DNA of 64,000 nt from Phytophthora sp. 'mugwort' (lineage: Eukaryota > Oomycota > Peronosporomycetes > Peronosporales > Peronosporaceae). Both the position numbers and the translations under genes were made by a program. Shown here one piece after another: positions 1 to 9,821 of the stretch. The notes beneath the pieces are model-generated. The model saw only the letters and a program-made list of their open reading frames with translations, had not been told where the DNA came from and searched no databases. The first letter of the stretch is position 1. Every line of letters begins with the position of its first letter. The stretch is from NCBI GenBank assembly GCA_033558025.1, contig JAUCEF010000008.1, positions 2,170,001-2,234,000 of the forward strand, in the 5' to 3' direction.

Positions 1-27
1 CAACATTCGGTGGCGGTGCAGCAAGCG

Positions 28-165
28 CCACCTACACTCAGCGGTGAGCCAGCACTCAATGGCGCACCGGCGCACCAACACTCAGCAGGTGATGCAGCAA
101 TCACCACCAGCACTCAGGGGCGCTCACCAATACTCAGTGGCGACGCTGCTGGTGGTGCGACGTCC
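28..165. repeat. Degenerate short tandem repeat
   Basis: A core resembling CACTCAGTGGCGCACCA recurs five times, spaced about 20-32 bases apart and imperfectly conserved. An open frame (10-195) crosses it and would encode a short Leu-Ser-Gly-rich peptide. The repeat could be the end of an unseen gene or a minisatellite; nothing else supports coding. Confidence 0.35.
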
Positions 166-759
166 TCTTTCACCCAGGAGCCGCACTGCATATAGAAGAC
201 GAGCGTAAGAGGATTGGAGCAGCAACAGACAACAACGATAACCACACAATCCAATTTGCCAGCAACGCCGCATCTGCCATAATCATGAAGAGGAGCTTCG
301 TCATATGTCGTGCTGGATCCACTGGAGATAATTCTTCTTTCTCGATCTGTTGAGCGCTCGATTGGTGCGTGTTCTACTGTAGACGCCACTGTCACGTCTG
401 GTGCCAAATTAACTTTTACGATAAAATACTTAAGTATAAAAATTGGAATAAAAGATTCGCCTTGAGTTTGGGCATTCCCGTGCATTTAAATCCATTCACA
501 GACTCATTTTGCAAAAACTTCACATACTGTAAAAAATCTCGGGCTGAAAATTGAGTGCTGAAAAGAAGCATGTGTCTTTAGTGTTTTTACATGTCGAGCA
601 TATATTTGCATAAGTAGGTATTTACATCGGCAAGAAGACATGATTGAGGATGGATTTGAGTGGATTTCAGCGCTCTTCGAATTGAGAGATTTAAAGAAGG
701 ATCACTTAACAGCTTAACACTACTAATCTTCGTGTTAGTTTTCGTTGTTGTTAAAACCC
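166..759. other. Intergenic, no gene seen
   Basis: About 600 bases downstream of the SCO1 stop codon. Small open frames occur on both strands, but none has protein-like composition or a recognisable motif. The stretch from about 400 to 720 is more AT-rich. Confidence 0.4.
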
Positions 760-1603
760 TCAGAAGTATGTTTTGATCTTCGCAGCGATGTCTTCAACGC
801 GTGCATTCTGAGTGAAGAAATCGAGAAACCCCCCATCGGGACCAACAAGATACATAACGATGGAGTGGTCCACCAGGTAGTCATCGTCGTCGTCATCGTT
901 CTCGTCTGCCTTGGAGAAGTACACGCGATAAGCCTTGGTGATGTCAGCCACTTGCTCGCGAGTGCCCGTGAGCATCTTGAGCTTGGGATGGAAATCTGCC
1001 TTGTAGGCTTGCATCTGCGCAATTGTGTCTCGCTTCGGGTCCACAGTGACGAACAACGGCACAATCTTCGGGCTCTTCTCAGCCTCCAACTTGTCCAGCA
1101 CTTCACCAATACGCACCAACTCGTTCGGACAGATGTCCGGGCAGTGGGTGAAACCGAAGTACAACAGCGAAAATTTGCCACGGAACGATGCATCCGTCAC
1201 GGCGTGTCCAGTGTCACAGTCTACGAGCGTCCACGGGCCGCCTAGCAACGACTTCCCCACAGAAGTTACCTTGGACGTGGCTGTAACAGCTAGGTTGGTT
1301 AGATCAAATACCCAGCACAAGATCTACTCTTAACGCACACTGAGTTTGAAGACGGTCTTTCTCCGAGTAGTAATAATACACGGCGCCGCTGCCTACAGCA
1401 CCCGCTAGCGCCAAGCTGCTCCACGTGATCGGCTAGTAACAAGCAATTCGTCAGAAGAATGACGAGGACTGTCATATTAACCTATCAAATCTCACCCCGA
1501 GCTTCTCAGCACACGATGCAGGCAAAGGGGCACTGGAAAACATGCGACGAACGGTTTGGATACCCGCCCTTTGACCACGCCGGAGCATCTTGATCGACAG
1601 CAT
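760..1603 (-). CDS. SCO1: SCO1/SenC mitochondrial copper chaperone
   Basis: SCO1 delivers copper to the CuA site of cytochrome c oxidase subunit 2 from the inner mitochondrial membrane. The model has three exons (1603-1496, 1432-1339, 1280-760) with introns of 63 and 58 bp, giving about 240 residues. The first 36 residues are Arg/Ser-rich and suit a mitochondrial presequence. A Gly/Ala membrane segment followed by four tyrosines lies at about residues 42-60, and the thioredoxin-like domain follows. The copper motif CPDIC gives Cys114 and Cys118, and the third ligand is His206 in DHSIVMY. An acidic run of six Asp just before that His is unusual. The start at 1603 was chosen because the presequence begins there; an ATG five codons further in is equally possible. 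Identity is secure; the 5' exon was assembled by hand. Confidence 0.9.
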
Positions 1604-2293
1604 CGCTTCTTGTGCCTGAGCCTCACAATTGATAGTGGAGACACCCCGTTCTCGAGTCGGGCTGGTGATTGCGACACGGAATAGTAATCAGGTCGATTGT
1701 GATTAGGTAGAGGTCGTCGTGTACATGTACTGCATACAGTAGATGGTGAAGTTGACAGGGACAACAGCAACCCAAGCTTAGACTACGCCGAGTGAAGCAC
1801 TGGACAGTTGTGTCATCGATAACTTACAGGATATCTGGAGGTCAACCTTTTGCTCCAGGAGTCCCAAATTGGCAAGTATTGCAATACTTGCAGCATGCTA
1901 TATCGCTGCTCTCTATTTCCACCCGTAGTGAAGTCTCCACTATTTAACGTCGACAATACTTATATTCCCTCATCGGCGGGTTGGTAGTACTTGTAATGAA
2001 CTCGAAAGTGCGAGACCACGATACGGACGCGGCGCTCCCAGCTGGTGGCAATACACACCAGGGCATACAACCTGTAGCAGCGTTTACCAAGTTCATTCAG
2101 CGCCTTCGAGCATTCACAGTTTATTTTTTCTCTGTTACGTGTGTGAGAGTTGAAGGTCCTCCATTCGTTGCAGAGCCAGCAGGATTCGGCGAAATACATG
2201 GGTCCGTCAACCTGTTGGTCTTGAGTGCTACGGCGGAGATGCAACGCCCACTCTCTGCTCCAGTAATTAGCCCAGAGCCGCAATGCAGGCTGC
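1604..2293. other. Intergenic between SCO1 and NDUFV2
   Basis: About 690 bases between the 5' end of SCO1 and the 3' end of NDUFV2, both on the minus strand. It should hold the SCO1 promoter. Overlapping open frames on both strands (1960-2393) are partly antisense to the NDUFV2 last exon and show no motif. No gene is supported. Confidence 0.4.
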
Positions 2294-3302
2294 CTAGTAC
2301 AGCATGGCATCCTTGATGTCTTTGGGGTTTACCTTGGGCTTGAGCTCGTCGTCCGGGCGCATCCGGAAACCCGGACCAGGCGTCTTGTCCCACTTAAGCG
2401 TGGTCTTGCCCTGCGGACCTTCGCACGACAGTTGGCCGTTCATGGGCAAGCTGCCCCACTTGTTCATCGGAGGCGGAGAATCCTTTTTGCACGCGTCCAG
2501 CAACTCACGCGTCGTCTCGGGGGTCAAGTTTTCCTACAACAAAATAAATAAATAAATAAAACGTCAGCAACTCGATCTGCACCTGACCAATAAAGGTCCC
2601 AACTGCAGCGACAGAAAACTCACGTAAAAGTCATCGTTAATCTGCACCATGGGGGCGTTAGAACACGCGCCGAGGCACTCGACCTCCCGCAGCGTGAACA
2701 TTCCATCCTCCGTGGTATCCCCCTCTTTAATGCCAAGGTGGTCTTCGATAGTCTTCTTGATCTCCTCCGAACCGCAGATCATGCAGGGCGTCGTGCCGCA
2801 GAGCTGGATGAAGTACTTGCCCACTTTCTCGCGGTTAAACATGGTGTAGAACGTGGCTACCTCATACACCTGGATAGGCTTGGCGTCTACGATGCGCGCC
2901 ACCTTGTTCATGGCGGCTAGCGGCAACCAGCCTCCGTGCTGGCGCTGTGCGAGGTCCAGCAGTGGAATAATTGCTGACGTCTTGTAGTTCTCCGGGTAGC
3001 GGTCCAGGATCGCGTGCACGCGCTCATAGTTCTCGGGCGTGAAGTCGAACGGCGTGTCGGCGTTGTTGTCCTCCGTGTCGCGGTGCTGAGGTGGTGACAA
3101 AACGCAGATTCAGTACCGATTTAGCAACGCAATTGACGCATCGGTCAAAAGGACGGTACTCGAGCCGTAGTACCTGTACGAAGCTGCTTCTGGTGGCAAC
3201 GGAGGAGTGGAAGCCCGCGGCGATAGCGGCGGTAGCTGGACGCGTGCTGAGATGTACTGCCCCGGCGCGAAGAGCGCGCACACTACGAGAGAGCATGGCC
3301 AC
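2294..3302 (-). CDS. NDUFV2: NADH dehydrogenase (ubiquinone) flavoprotein 2, 24 kDa subunit of complex I
   Basis: This subunit sits in the peripheral arm of mitochondrial complex I and holds the N1a 2Fe-2S cluster. Three exons (3302-3174, 3085-2624, 2533-2294) with introns of 88 and 90 bp encode about 276 residues. Residues 1-43 form an Arg/Ser/Ala presequence. The family core starts at HRDTEDNN and contains FTPENY and [10 protein letters not shown]. The four cluster cysteines are present: Cys139 and Cys144 in QLCGTTPC, Cys180 and Cys184 in ECLGAC, followed by NAPMVQIND. The last exon is a C-terminal extension rich in Lys, Pro and Gly. Length and motifs match the family. It lies head to head with UQCRH, with 409 bp between the start codons. 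Confidence 0.95.
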
Positions 3303-3711
3303 AACAGGAGGGAGGCGAGAGCTTTTGAGACCACAGGCCCCCTCGGCCGCACGTTCGGGTTGTCCAACAGTGAAGTTGTGTTATTAAGTAAACATTATTT
3401 GCACGAAACGATAGCGGATTGGTTATTTTGGTTGTTCGGGTGGTGCACTCCGCTGAAGTAAAAGGAATAAAAAACTGCGGCACACAGGGTTCCTGTCCCA
3501 GCGCATACTGTGTGGCCATTGCGGTGGCTAAATACAGCAGATTCCCTGCGCTTAGCTCCGATTTCTAGCCTCTTGCAGAGCATACCTGGCTTGTCTAAGC
3601 CACGTCCGCTGCTTACTTCAGGAGGTCAGGCCCCCCGGACCGCACACGCAGCCGTTCATTTCCTCGGATCACGTCGCTTGCCCTCATTTGAGACTCCGAA
3701 CACCGCTGAAA
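3303..3711. promoter_or_regulatory. Shared divergent promoter region, NDUFV2 and UQCRH
   Basis: Only 409 bp separate the start codons of two divergent respiratory-chain genes (complex I and complex III), so this interval must hold both promoters. No TATA box is evident. Short pyrimidine-rich CTCATTT-like stretches near 3652 and 3683 resemble initiator cores, but the full oomycete consensus is not matched. Co-regulation is an inference from layout. Confidence 0.35.
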
Positions 3712-4075
3712 ATGGTGCGACTGCTGTGCCTAGCTGCATCAATATGTCGACTAGTCTAACCTTCGTCTACTGTGTCCGTGATCCCGCAGTCTGACGAAGA
3801 GCCTGTCGACGTGATGCCCGCGATCCGCAAGGCGTGCGAACCCAAATGTGAACAGTCTTTCAGCGCCTACCAGGCCTGCCTGGACCGCGTCAAGGCCAAG
3901 GGCGTCGGCGCTTGCGATGGCCAGTACTTCGACTTCCTGCACTGCATTGACGAATGTGTACGTCCTGCTGTCTGCTGCTATTTTCTATTGCTATGGATAC
4001 TTACATACCTTCTCGTTCGCTCGTTATTGCACACCGCTACAGTCCGTCCCGCAGATCATGAAGCACCTGAAGTAA
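3712..4075 (+). CDS. UQCRH: Cytochrome b-c1 complex hinge protein (QCR6/UQCRH)
   Basis: A small complex III subunit of the intermembrane space that assists electron transfer between cytochrome c1 and cytochrome c. Exon 1 is the ATG alone (3712-3714). A 75 bp intron (3715-3789) has a CTAAC branch site, exon 2 is 3790-3957, and a 3' intron leads to exon 3 (4043-4075). The product is about 67 residues. Paired cysteines fit the helical-hairpin fold: Cys17-x3-Cys21, Cys31, Cys43-x9-Cys53, Cys53-x3-Cys57. The long acidic N-terminus of fungal and animal homologues is reduced to a few acidic residues. An alternative acceptor 9 bases further into exon 3 would drop three residues. Confidence 0.82.
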
Positions 4076-4526
4076 TCATGTTCATCTGCTCACAGAATTG
4101 ACAGGACGCAGGGTCTACCTCCGGCTCACAGGTGTGCCAGTGCGCGCGCACCTAGGAGGGCTTCGCGGCTGACGTAGCCCGGCCGGACTGCCAGCCCAGG
4201 ACTACTATACTTACCACCTTTCACAGAGAAAAAATAACATGTATTGGGTTTGCGCTGCAAACGCTGACGTACACCAGCTTTATGGCGTCTATTGTCCATC
4301 TTCGTTCATGTAGACTAGCGAAGTACTAACAGCACAGCATACCTCGCTCGAGTGATGCATGCACAACAGTGACTTCGATCTCTATCGTACTTAAGCAGCT
4401 CATTTGCGCACTTAACTCTAATTCGCCAAAACGTGGCACCTCGCTGCCCAATCACCTGTCGGGGCAAGTTGGTGGCAGCCAGCGCTTCATTGCGGGCGAC
4501 TCAATCTGGCTGTGCCGTACCAAGTA
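4076..4526. other. Intergenic between UQCRH and RPS26
   Basis: About 450 bases between two plus-strand genes. It holds the UQCRH 3' end and the RPS26 upstream region. A GCTCATTTGCGCAC stretch near 4395 loosely resembles an oomycete initiator. No other feature is visible. Confidence 0.35.
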
Positions 4527-4541
4527 GCTCAGTCAATTTGG
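4527..4541 (+). promoter_or_regulatory. Candidate oomycete initiator element of RPS26
   Basis: GCTCAGTCAATTTGG lies 20-34 bases before the RPS26 start codon. It resembles the oomycete Inr/flanking promoter core (GCTCATT followed by CAWTTT), although two bases are missing between the halves. Spacing to the ATG is typical for oomycete transcription starts. Not tested. Confidence 0.4.
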
Positions 4542-4560
4542 AGAAAAGAACGGAGGAATC

Positions 4561-5011
4561 ATGACTGTGAAGCGCCGCAACCATGGACGTAACAAGAAGG
4601 GCCGCGGCCACGTGAAGCGTGTGCACTGCGTGTCCACGGCTAAGCTCATCCCCAAGGACAAGGCCATCAAGCGCTTTGTTGTGCGGTAAGTCGCAGGCCA
4701 GCAGCTCAGCACAAGCAGCCTTAATAACCCTGTGGCGGCATATTATACGCTTTAGGTAATGTTAACCAGGAACTGATCTTTACGGTGATGTATCCCCCTT
4801 CTTGACATGCAGTAACATCGTGGACCAGTCGGCCATCCGTGATCTGAAGGAGGCGTCCGTGTACGAGTCGTACGCTCTGCCCAAGATTTACATCAAGAAC
4901 TACTACTGCGTGGAAGCCGCCATTCACCAGCGTATTGTGCGTGGTCGCTCGATCGAGGCCCGTAAGAGCCGTGCCCCGCCCCCGCGCCGTTTCGCCCCGA
5001 AGCGCGCTTAA
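4561..5011 (+). CDS. RPS26: 40S ribosomal protein eS26
   Basis: eS26 binds the 3' end of 18S rRNA near the mRNA exit channel of the small subunit. Exon 1 (4561-4685) and exon 2 (4813-5011), separated by a 127 bp intron, encode 107 residues. Family landmarks are the basic N-terminus with KKGRGHV, the [15 protein letters not shown] core, LPKIYIK, and the C-terminal APPPRR stretch. The domain normally holds one zinc ion with two CxxC pairs. Here Cys23 and Cys74 are kept, but the partner positions are Thr26 and Ala77, so a four-cysteine zinc site cannot form. The start is the first ATG after an adenine-rich leader. Confidence 0.95.
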
Positions 5012-7444
5012 GTTGCTGCGCCGTTAAGCTCGCTGCAGCTTGCGAGCAGCTACGGTAGTAGCTGATGCTCTGTTCAGGACAGGAAGCTTGTTGCGTCTCT
5101 TTGGCCTCTTCTGGAGAGCTCTAGCGGCCCCGTCGCGAAGAGAGAGAAAGAGAGACAGAACCCTTCCTCGACAGCATGCCTAGGTACCGTCTGGCAGGTC
5201 GAGGGACGCGACCGGCTTCCTACGCCATAATAAACGAGGCATTCTTTCTCCAATGTGTGGGACGCGTCAGCTTGGAATGGTTGTATGGTATGCGTGAGTG
5301 TACTTTCTCCAGGTAACTTCGAGCAGGTTCGTGTGCAGTGGAATAGGAGCGGGAGACGCGAAGACGGCTGCAGTAAGGAGCTGTAGTGGCGAGGCAGCGG
5401 AGCTATGGATTAGGTTGGCACAATGGTATTATTGCCGCCTGGTGAAGATGATCGATATAGTTGACCGAAGTGGTATCCTATGTTGGCTTCACAGCGGCTC
5501 GCAACGAGGCTGTACGCGCTCGTGGTCGTAGCCTGCTTCTAGAACCTGTGCACGTCCTCTTTCTCTCTTGCCTTAGTAGTGTGGGAAACTGTTATTAGTA
5601 CAGATAGTGTCTAAAAAGCATACAAGCTCTGCAGCAGTATCCGATGGACAGAATTAGGTCGCCAGAAGCTTGCATTCTCACGCATATTTTTTAGATATGA
5701 TGTCGATCAACGCAACAATAAATGACTTCATGGACGCTTCAAGGTATCAGTGCAAATTGTGCGTGTACAGTACTGACTCGCTTTTTTTTTTTATCGACTT
5801 CCGACCAATTATGCGGTCCTGAAGACACAACTAACTAATGGCCACACCATACTAGCCATCACGTTGAAATGCGCGCAAGTTCACAATCGCTCGACTAAGT
5901 ATCTTACTATGCAGGTTGCCTCAACCGAGTGAAAGCCGAAAGAGAGAAAGATGAATGCTTAAGTACATGGCTAGCGGATAAACAACGATGAGAAGGAGGA
6001 GCACGGAATTATCAGCTCGTCTGCACCTACAGAACACATCGATACACACATAGCGACGCTTCAAGCTGACTGTACTTTAGTGCTCCTCTTTCCCATCGTC
6101 GCCTTTGCCATTTACCAGCCAGTTGGCCTCTCTAATAGCATCGGATCCTGAGGAAGAAAGAGGAGCCTGCAGTACAGCATGGCTCGCTACTCGCGAGCTG
6201 TGTTGCCTGCGCCTCGACCACAATGTACCATTGGTACTACCAACCGTGTCGCAAAGCGCTTTCTGCATTCCCGACATGTTCTGCCGCGGTGAGTACAGGA
6301 GCTCCGGCTCTCGTTTTCTGCTTCCCTCGCTCCATCACGGAGTCCGTGACTCACAGTGTGAGCCATGCCGCAGCACACCGCTACCGACTTGCTCAGCGCC
6401 ACCGAAAGGTTTTCGCCTACTGATGCATCCTCGTTTACGTGTGCAACTAACTAAAAAAAACTTTCTGCGCTGCCCGGTACTGCGTGACCGCAGGCAATTG
6501 GGACGTGCACAATGCGTTGAGACACCCAAGCGACGACCAACGACGTCAAATGCAGCCATCCGATCCCAATAGTCTGCGGGGTGCAACGCTTCAAGCTCGA
6601 GTCAGCATTAGCGTCGCATAATGTGTCGCTTTCGAGCTGACCCCTCCGCGAAAGTCCGCACCGAATACCCGAGAGACAGCGATGCGGTCTTCCGACGAAG
6701 AGCGACGGTGCCAACCATTCCCATCCTCGTGAGAACGTTCCCGGAGCGAGTCAATCGTCGCGACCGTTACTTTTGCGCGCGAAGCGACACCCCAATTATT
6801 GTCGCTATGTACAACGGCGCCGATATGGCCAAGCCCGGCGAGAGTCTGATGGGTGGCGAGCGGAGTCTTCGTAAAGTTAGTGCTCGCATGGCGCGGGGAC
6901 AGATGTCAGCGGCTGTGGAACCCGAGGGCGCTCCGCCAGTCAGCCGGTTTAGGCACCGCACGGAGCTGCAGTGTCAAGGTAGAAAGCCCCCTAGCTGATC
7001 CTGATTTTTGCCCGCGCATAGGGTTTATTTGGTCCATGTAACCAAATTAATGAGTATATACTAAAAATGCCCATATAATCTTAAAATTGTCAAAATTGTT
7101 ATTAGAACTTGTACGCGGATCAATGATCCTTTTCTACATTTCATGATTGCGTCATTTCCCAGTTTACTCAGAGCCTAAAATATGGGTCAGGGCGCCCCCG
7201 CTCCCCTTTCTTTCCCCTCCCTGGTCCCCGCTCGAACCTCACCCACATCTCAACAGGCAAAGGCGAAGGCAGACAGCAAGAGACTCGAGTTGCAAGCCCC
7301 GTCACCCATCTTGTCTTGCGAATTGTATACCCGCACGCGCGACACCACATTGCCAACCCAAGTTGCCAATCTACCGCACTCTCCTTCAACATCGGGTTGG
7401 AATTTCCTTTCCTTTTAGGCAAGTAGAAGCCGGAGCGGTGGACG
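5012..7444. other. Long intergenic region, no gene supported
   Basis: About 2.4 kb. Open frames of up to 155 codons occur on both strands (for example 6105-6572 and 6621-6998 plus, 6335-6586 minus), but they overlap each other and lack domain-like composition. A purine-rich AGAGAGAAAGAGAGACAG stretch lies near 5140, a run of ten T near 5783, and an AT-rich patch at 7030-7110. A TTTTAG near 7415 could be an acceptor for an untranslated leader exon of the next gene. Confidence 0.35.
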
Positions 7445-9556
7445 ATGTCACAGCAAGTGAAGGATGTATACACGGGCATTAAGAAGATCTTCCCGGGCAC
7501 GCGCCGCAGCGGGAGCTTCTCGTTCACGGGACGCATGAGCGCCGCTGGCCTCGACGCCGAGCTGTCGGCTGAGGCGCAAGCTGCCGCGCACGAGAAGCCG
7601 TCCAAGAAGAAGGACGGTCGCCACTCGAGTTTTTCCTTCTCGGGCTGGAAGGAGAAACACCGCGCGTCCTCGGAACCTACGCAGCCCGTGGTCATGTCAT
7701 TGCCCTACGGCGCCACGGCTGCCACACCTAGGGCCAAGAAGGCGCATGAGGACGGTGAGCGCAACTCGCTCACGCAGACGCTCAGCCATGCCTTCCACGC
7801 GGCGCCCAGTCGCAGCAGTCTCTTCGGCGGCAGCAAAGTCGCCACCAAGGAGCAACACTCGGTGAACCACAGTGTTAGCCGCAGCAGCCGCAACTCCACT
7901 AGCTCCAATGGAAGTACCAGCGGGCACTCGTCCTTCTCTTCCACGTCGTTTGACCTCCCCTCGCAGCCTCCCAAGCTCGGCAGCAGAAGTGTCAGTGCCG
8001 GCGGAGATTGCCCACCCTGTATAGGTAACCGGACACTGCGGAACAGTGGTGTCCATGGCAATATGACTCTCCAGCTTCAACCAGGAACGACGCTGGGAGC
8101 GCCGTCGTCCTCTTCTGGAGGCACCTCGAACAGTCGATATGGACAGAGAACCAAGGTCCGCTCAGCCAGCCACAGCTTGGCCAGTTACAGTACCATGAAG
8201 ACGACCTCCAGCTCGTACCAATCGAGTTCGAGCTCCTTCTCTGACCTTACGGCGCTCGGTGCGCCCGTGTATCCGTCCAATGGGAGCGGTCCTGGTCAGG
8301 GATCGTTGCAGCAGTTCCCGCAGCCGCGGTCATCGGACTATAATCCGCAACAGAAAAGCGCGATCTACTCTCCTGAGAAGCTCCAGTCGGGCGAGAAGGC
8401 TAAGGTGAAGAAGGAGCGCGGCATGTCATTGACATTCTCTTCTTCGGCGAGAAAGGAGAAGAATAAAAAGAAGGCAGAGAAACGTGAGCGCGCCAAACGC
8501 GCGTCCTACTCGAAGAACGAACAGGCGGTTGTGAAGCCGCATTCGTCGACCTGGGACTCGGACAGCAGTGATGATGAGTATGAGGACACCAAGCGGCCCA
8601 CGCGTGGACTTGACCGCCGCTCGCAGAGTATGGATTTCATGGAACAGGCGTCCACGCACCTTATCTCGAAGATTTGGCGCAAGCTCCCGATCCAGGCCCG
8701 TCTCATCGGTGGACGCGGCAACATCGATCTAGATCTGCAGAAGGACCGCACAAGCTTCTCACGCAGCTCGGAGGCGCGTAAGTTCGCCCAGGCGGCCGAG
8801 AAGGCCAAAGCGGCGGAGCTGCACCGTCGCTCGACCTCAGGACGCAAGGTGCCTAGCCCCGTCCCTGCAGAGGAGGTGCTGTCCCCTGGCGTTGCCAAGC
8901 GTACCCGATTCAGTCTGAAACCTACGATTATCCTTTCGGACGCGAACGACGGTGCTGCTGGCGCTTATACGGCGCTGGAGAGTTACGACGATGTACTGGT
9001 GCGTGTGTGCAATTTTGCAGCCCACGACCAGCGGCCTACGACCACGAAGGTGCAGGAGTTCCTCGAACGCTCCATGGCTTTCCTTCATGGCACGCGTACT
9101 AAGCACGGCAACGTGGTGAACATCTCGAATGAGGAGATCCGCATGTGGCGTCGATTGGCACTGCACGACTGGATGCTCGAGGAGGTGACGACGGCCCAGG
9201 CCGCTGCCGCTCTGGGTGTCAAGGGCAAAGACGTCGAAGCGCCGTCATCGCGCTCGAGCTCTTCTGTGACGGAAGGCACTGATAGTGATAGTGACAGCCA
9301 GTCGCCGTCGAGGCCCCGCCGGAGGCTGCAGAGCGCGGCTCTTCATCGATCTCTGAGCGAGAGTGTGGCCGAGGAGGAGCCCGAGGAGGAGGAAGACGAG
9401 GACGATGAGCTGGACGTGCCGTCCAACATGAAGTTTGACAAGTTGTGCAGCGTGGTGAATTGCTGTGTGAACTTCGGCGAGGTGCTCTTCACACCTGACG
9501 AGATCGACGACCTGGTGCGTCTCGAGTTCATTGTGGAGGAGGACGGCTGGATTTAA
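7445..9556 (+). CDS. Unrecognised Ser-rich protein, larger member of a paralogous pair
   Basis: A single-exon frame of 703 codons that I do not recognise. Residues 1-480 are low-complexity, rich in Ser, Lys and Arg, with two similar motifs near the N-terminus (GSFSFTGR and SSFSFSGWKEK) and a basic cluster around 335-350. The conserved part is C-terminal, about residues 510-703. It contains YDDVLVRVCNF, LERSMAFLHG, MWRRLALHDWMLEE, an acidic stretch with ten or more Glu/Asp, and VNCCVNFGEVLFTPDEIDDLVRL. The same blocks in the same order occur in the gene at 9822-10922 on the other strand, so the two are diverged paralogues. Their 3' ends are 265 bp apart. No catalytic motif or membrane segment is visible. 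Confidence 0.75.
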   Translation: MSQQVKDVYTGIKKIFPGTRRSGSFSFTGRMSAAGLDAELSAEAQAAAHEKPSKKKDGRHSSFSFSGWKEKHRASSEPTQPVVMSLPYGATAATPRAKKAHEDGERNSLTQTLSHAFHAAPSRSSLFGGSKVATKEQHSVNHSVSRSSRNSTSSNGSTSGHSSFSSTSFDLPSQPPKLGSRSVSAGGDCPPCIGNRTLRNSGVHGNMTLQLQPGTTLGAPSSSSGGTSNSRYGQRTKVRSASHSLASYSTMKTTSSSYQSSSSSFSDLTALGAPVYPSNGSGPGQGSLQQFPQPRSSDYNPQQKSAIYSPEKLQSGEKAKVKKERGMSLTFSSSARKEKNKKKAEKRERAKRASYSKNEQAVVKPHSSTWDSDSSDDEYEDTKRPTRGLDRRSQSMDFMEQASTHLISKIWRKLPIQARLIGGRGNIDLDLQKDRTSFSRSSEARKFAQAAEKAKAAELHRRSTSGRKVPSPVPAEEVLSPGVAKRTRFSLKPTIILSDANDGAAGAYTALESYDDVLVRVCNFAAHDQRPTTTKVQEFLERSMAFLHGTRTKHGNVVNISNEEIRMWRRLALHDWMLEEVTTAQAAAALGVKGKDVEAPSSRSSSSVTEGTDSDSDSQSPSRPRRRLQSAALHRSLSESVAEEEPEEEEDEDDELDVPSNMKFDKLCSVVNCCVNFGEVLFTPDEIDDLVRLEFIVEEDGWI

Positions 9557-9821
9557 GTTGGGGAAAAAGCCTAAGCAGATTTTTTATTCAGTGGTAAGAA
9601 GTGAAGGTTAACAACGAAGTTATGAACCCCCCCCCGTTAAGTGGATGCGCTGTAACCTCGACGTTACTACCCTGTAGCGTTTGTTAAGCGGACTGCAAAC
9701 GAAGCGATACAATAATTGGACAAATGCTGTTACGTAGGCACAGAATTAACAACACACAATCTTTTGGTTGTTTCCTGTCTTCCTTTGGAGCAGGAATGCA
9801 ATAAAACGAGGCCACGACTGG

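Noticed and set aside
6105..6998. Open frames in the 5.0-7.4 kb spacer
   Set aside because: Overlap with similar-size frames on both strands, no domain wording, no splice continuity.
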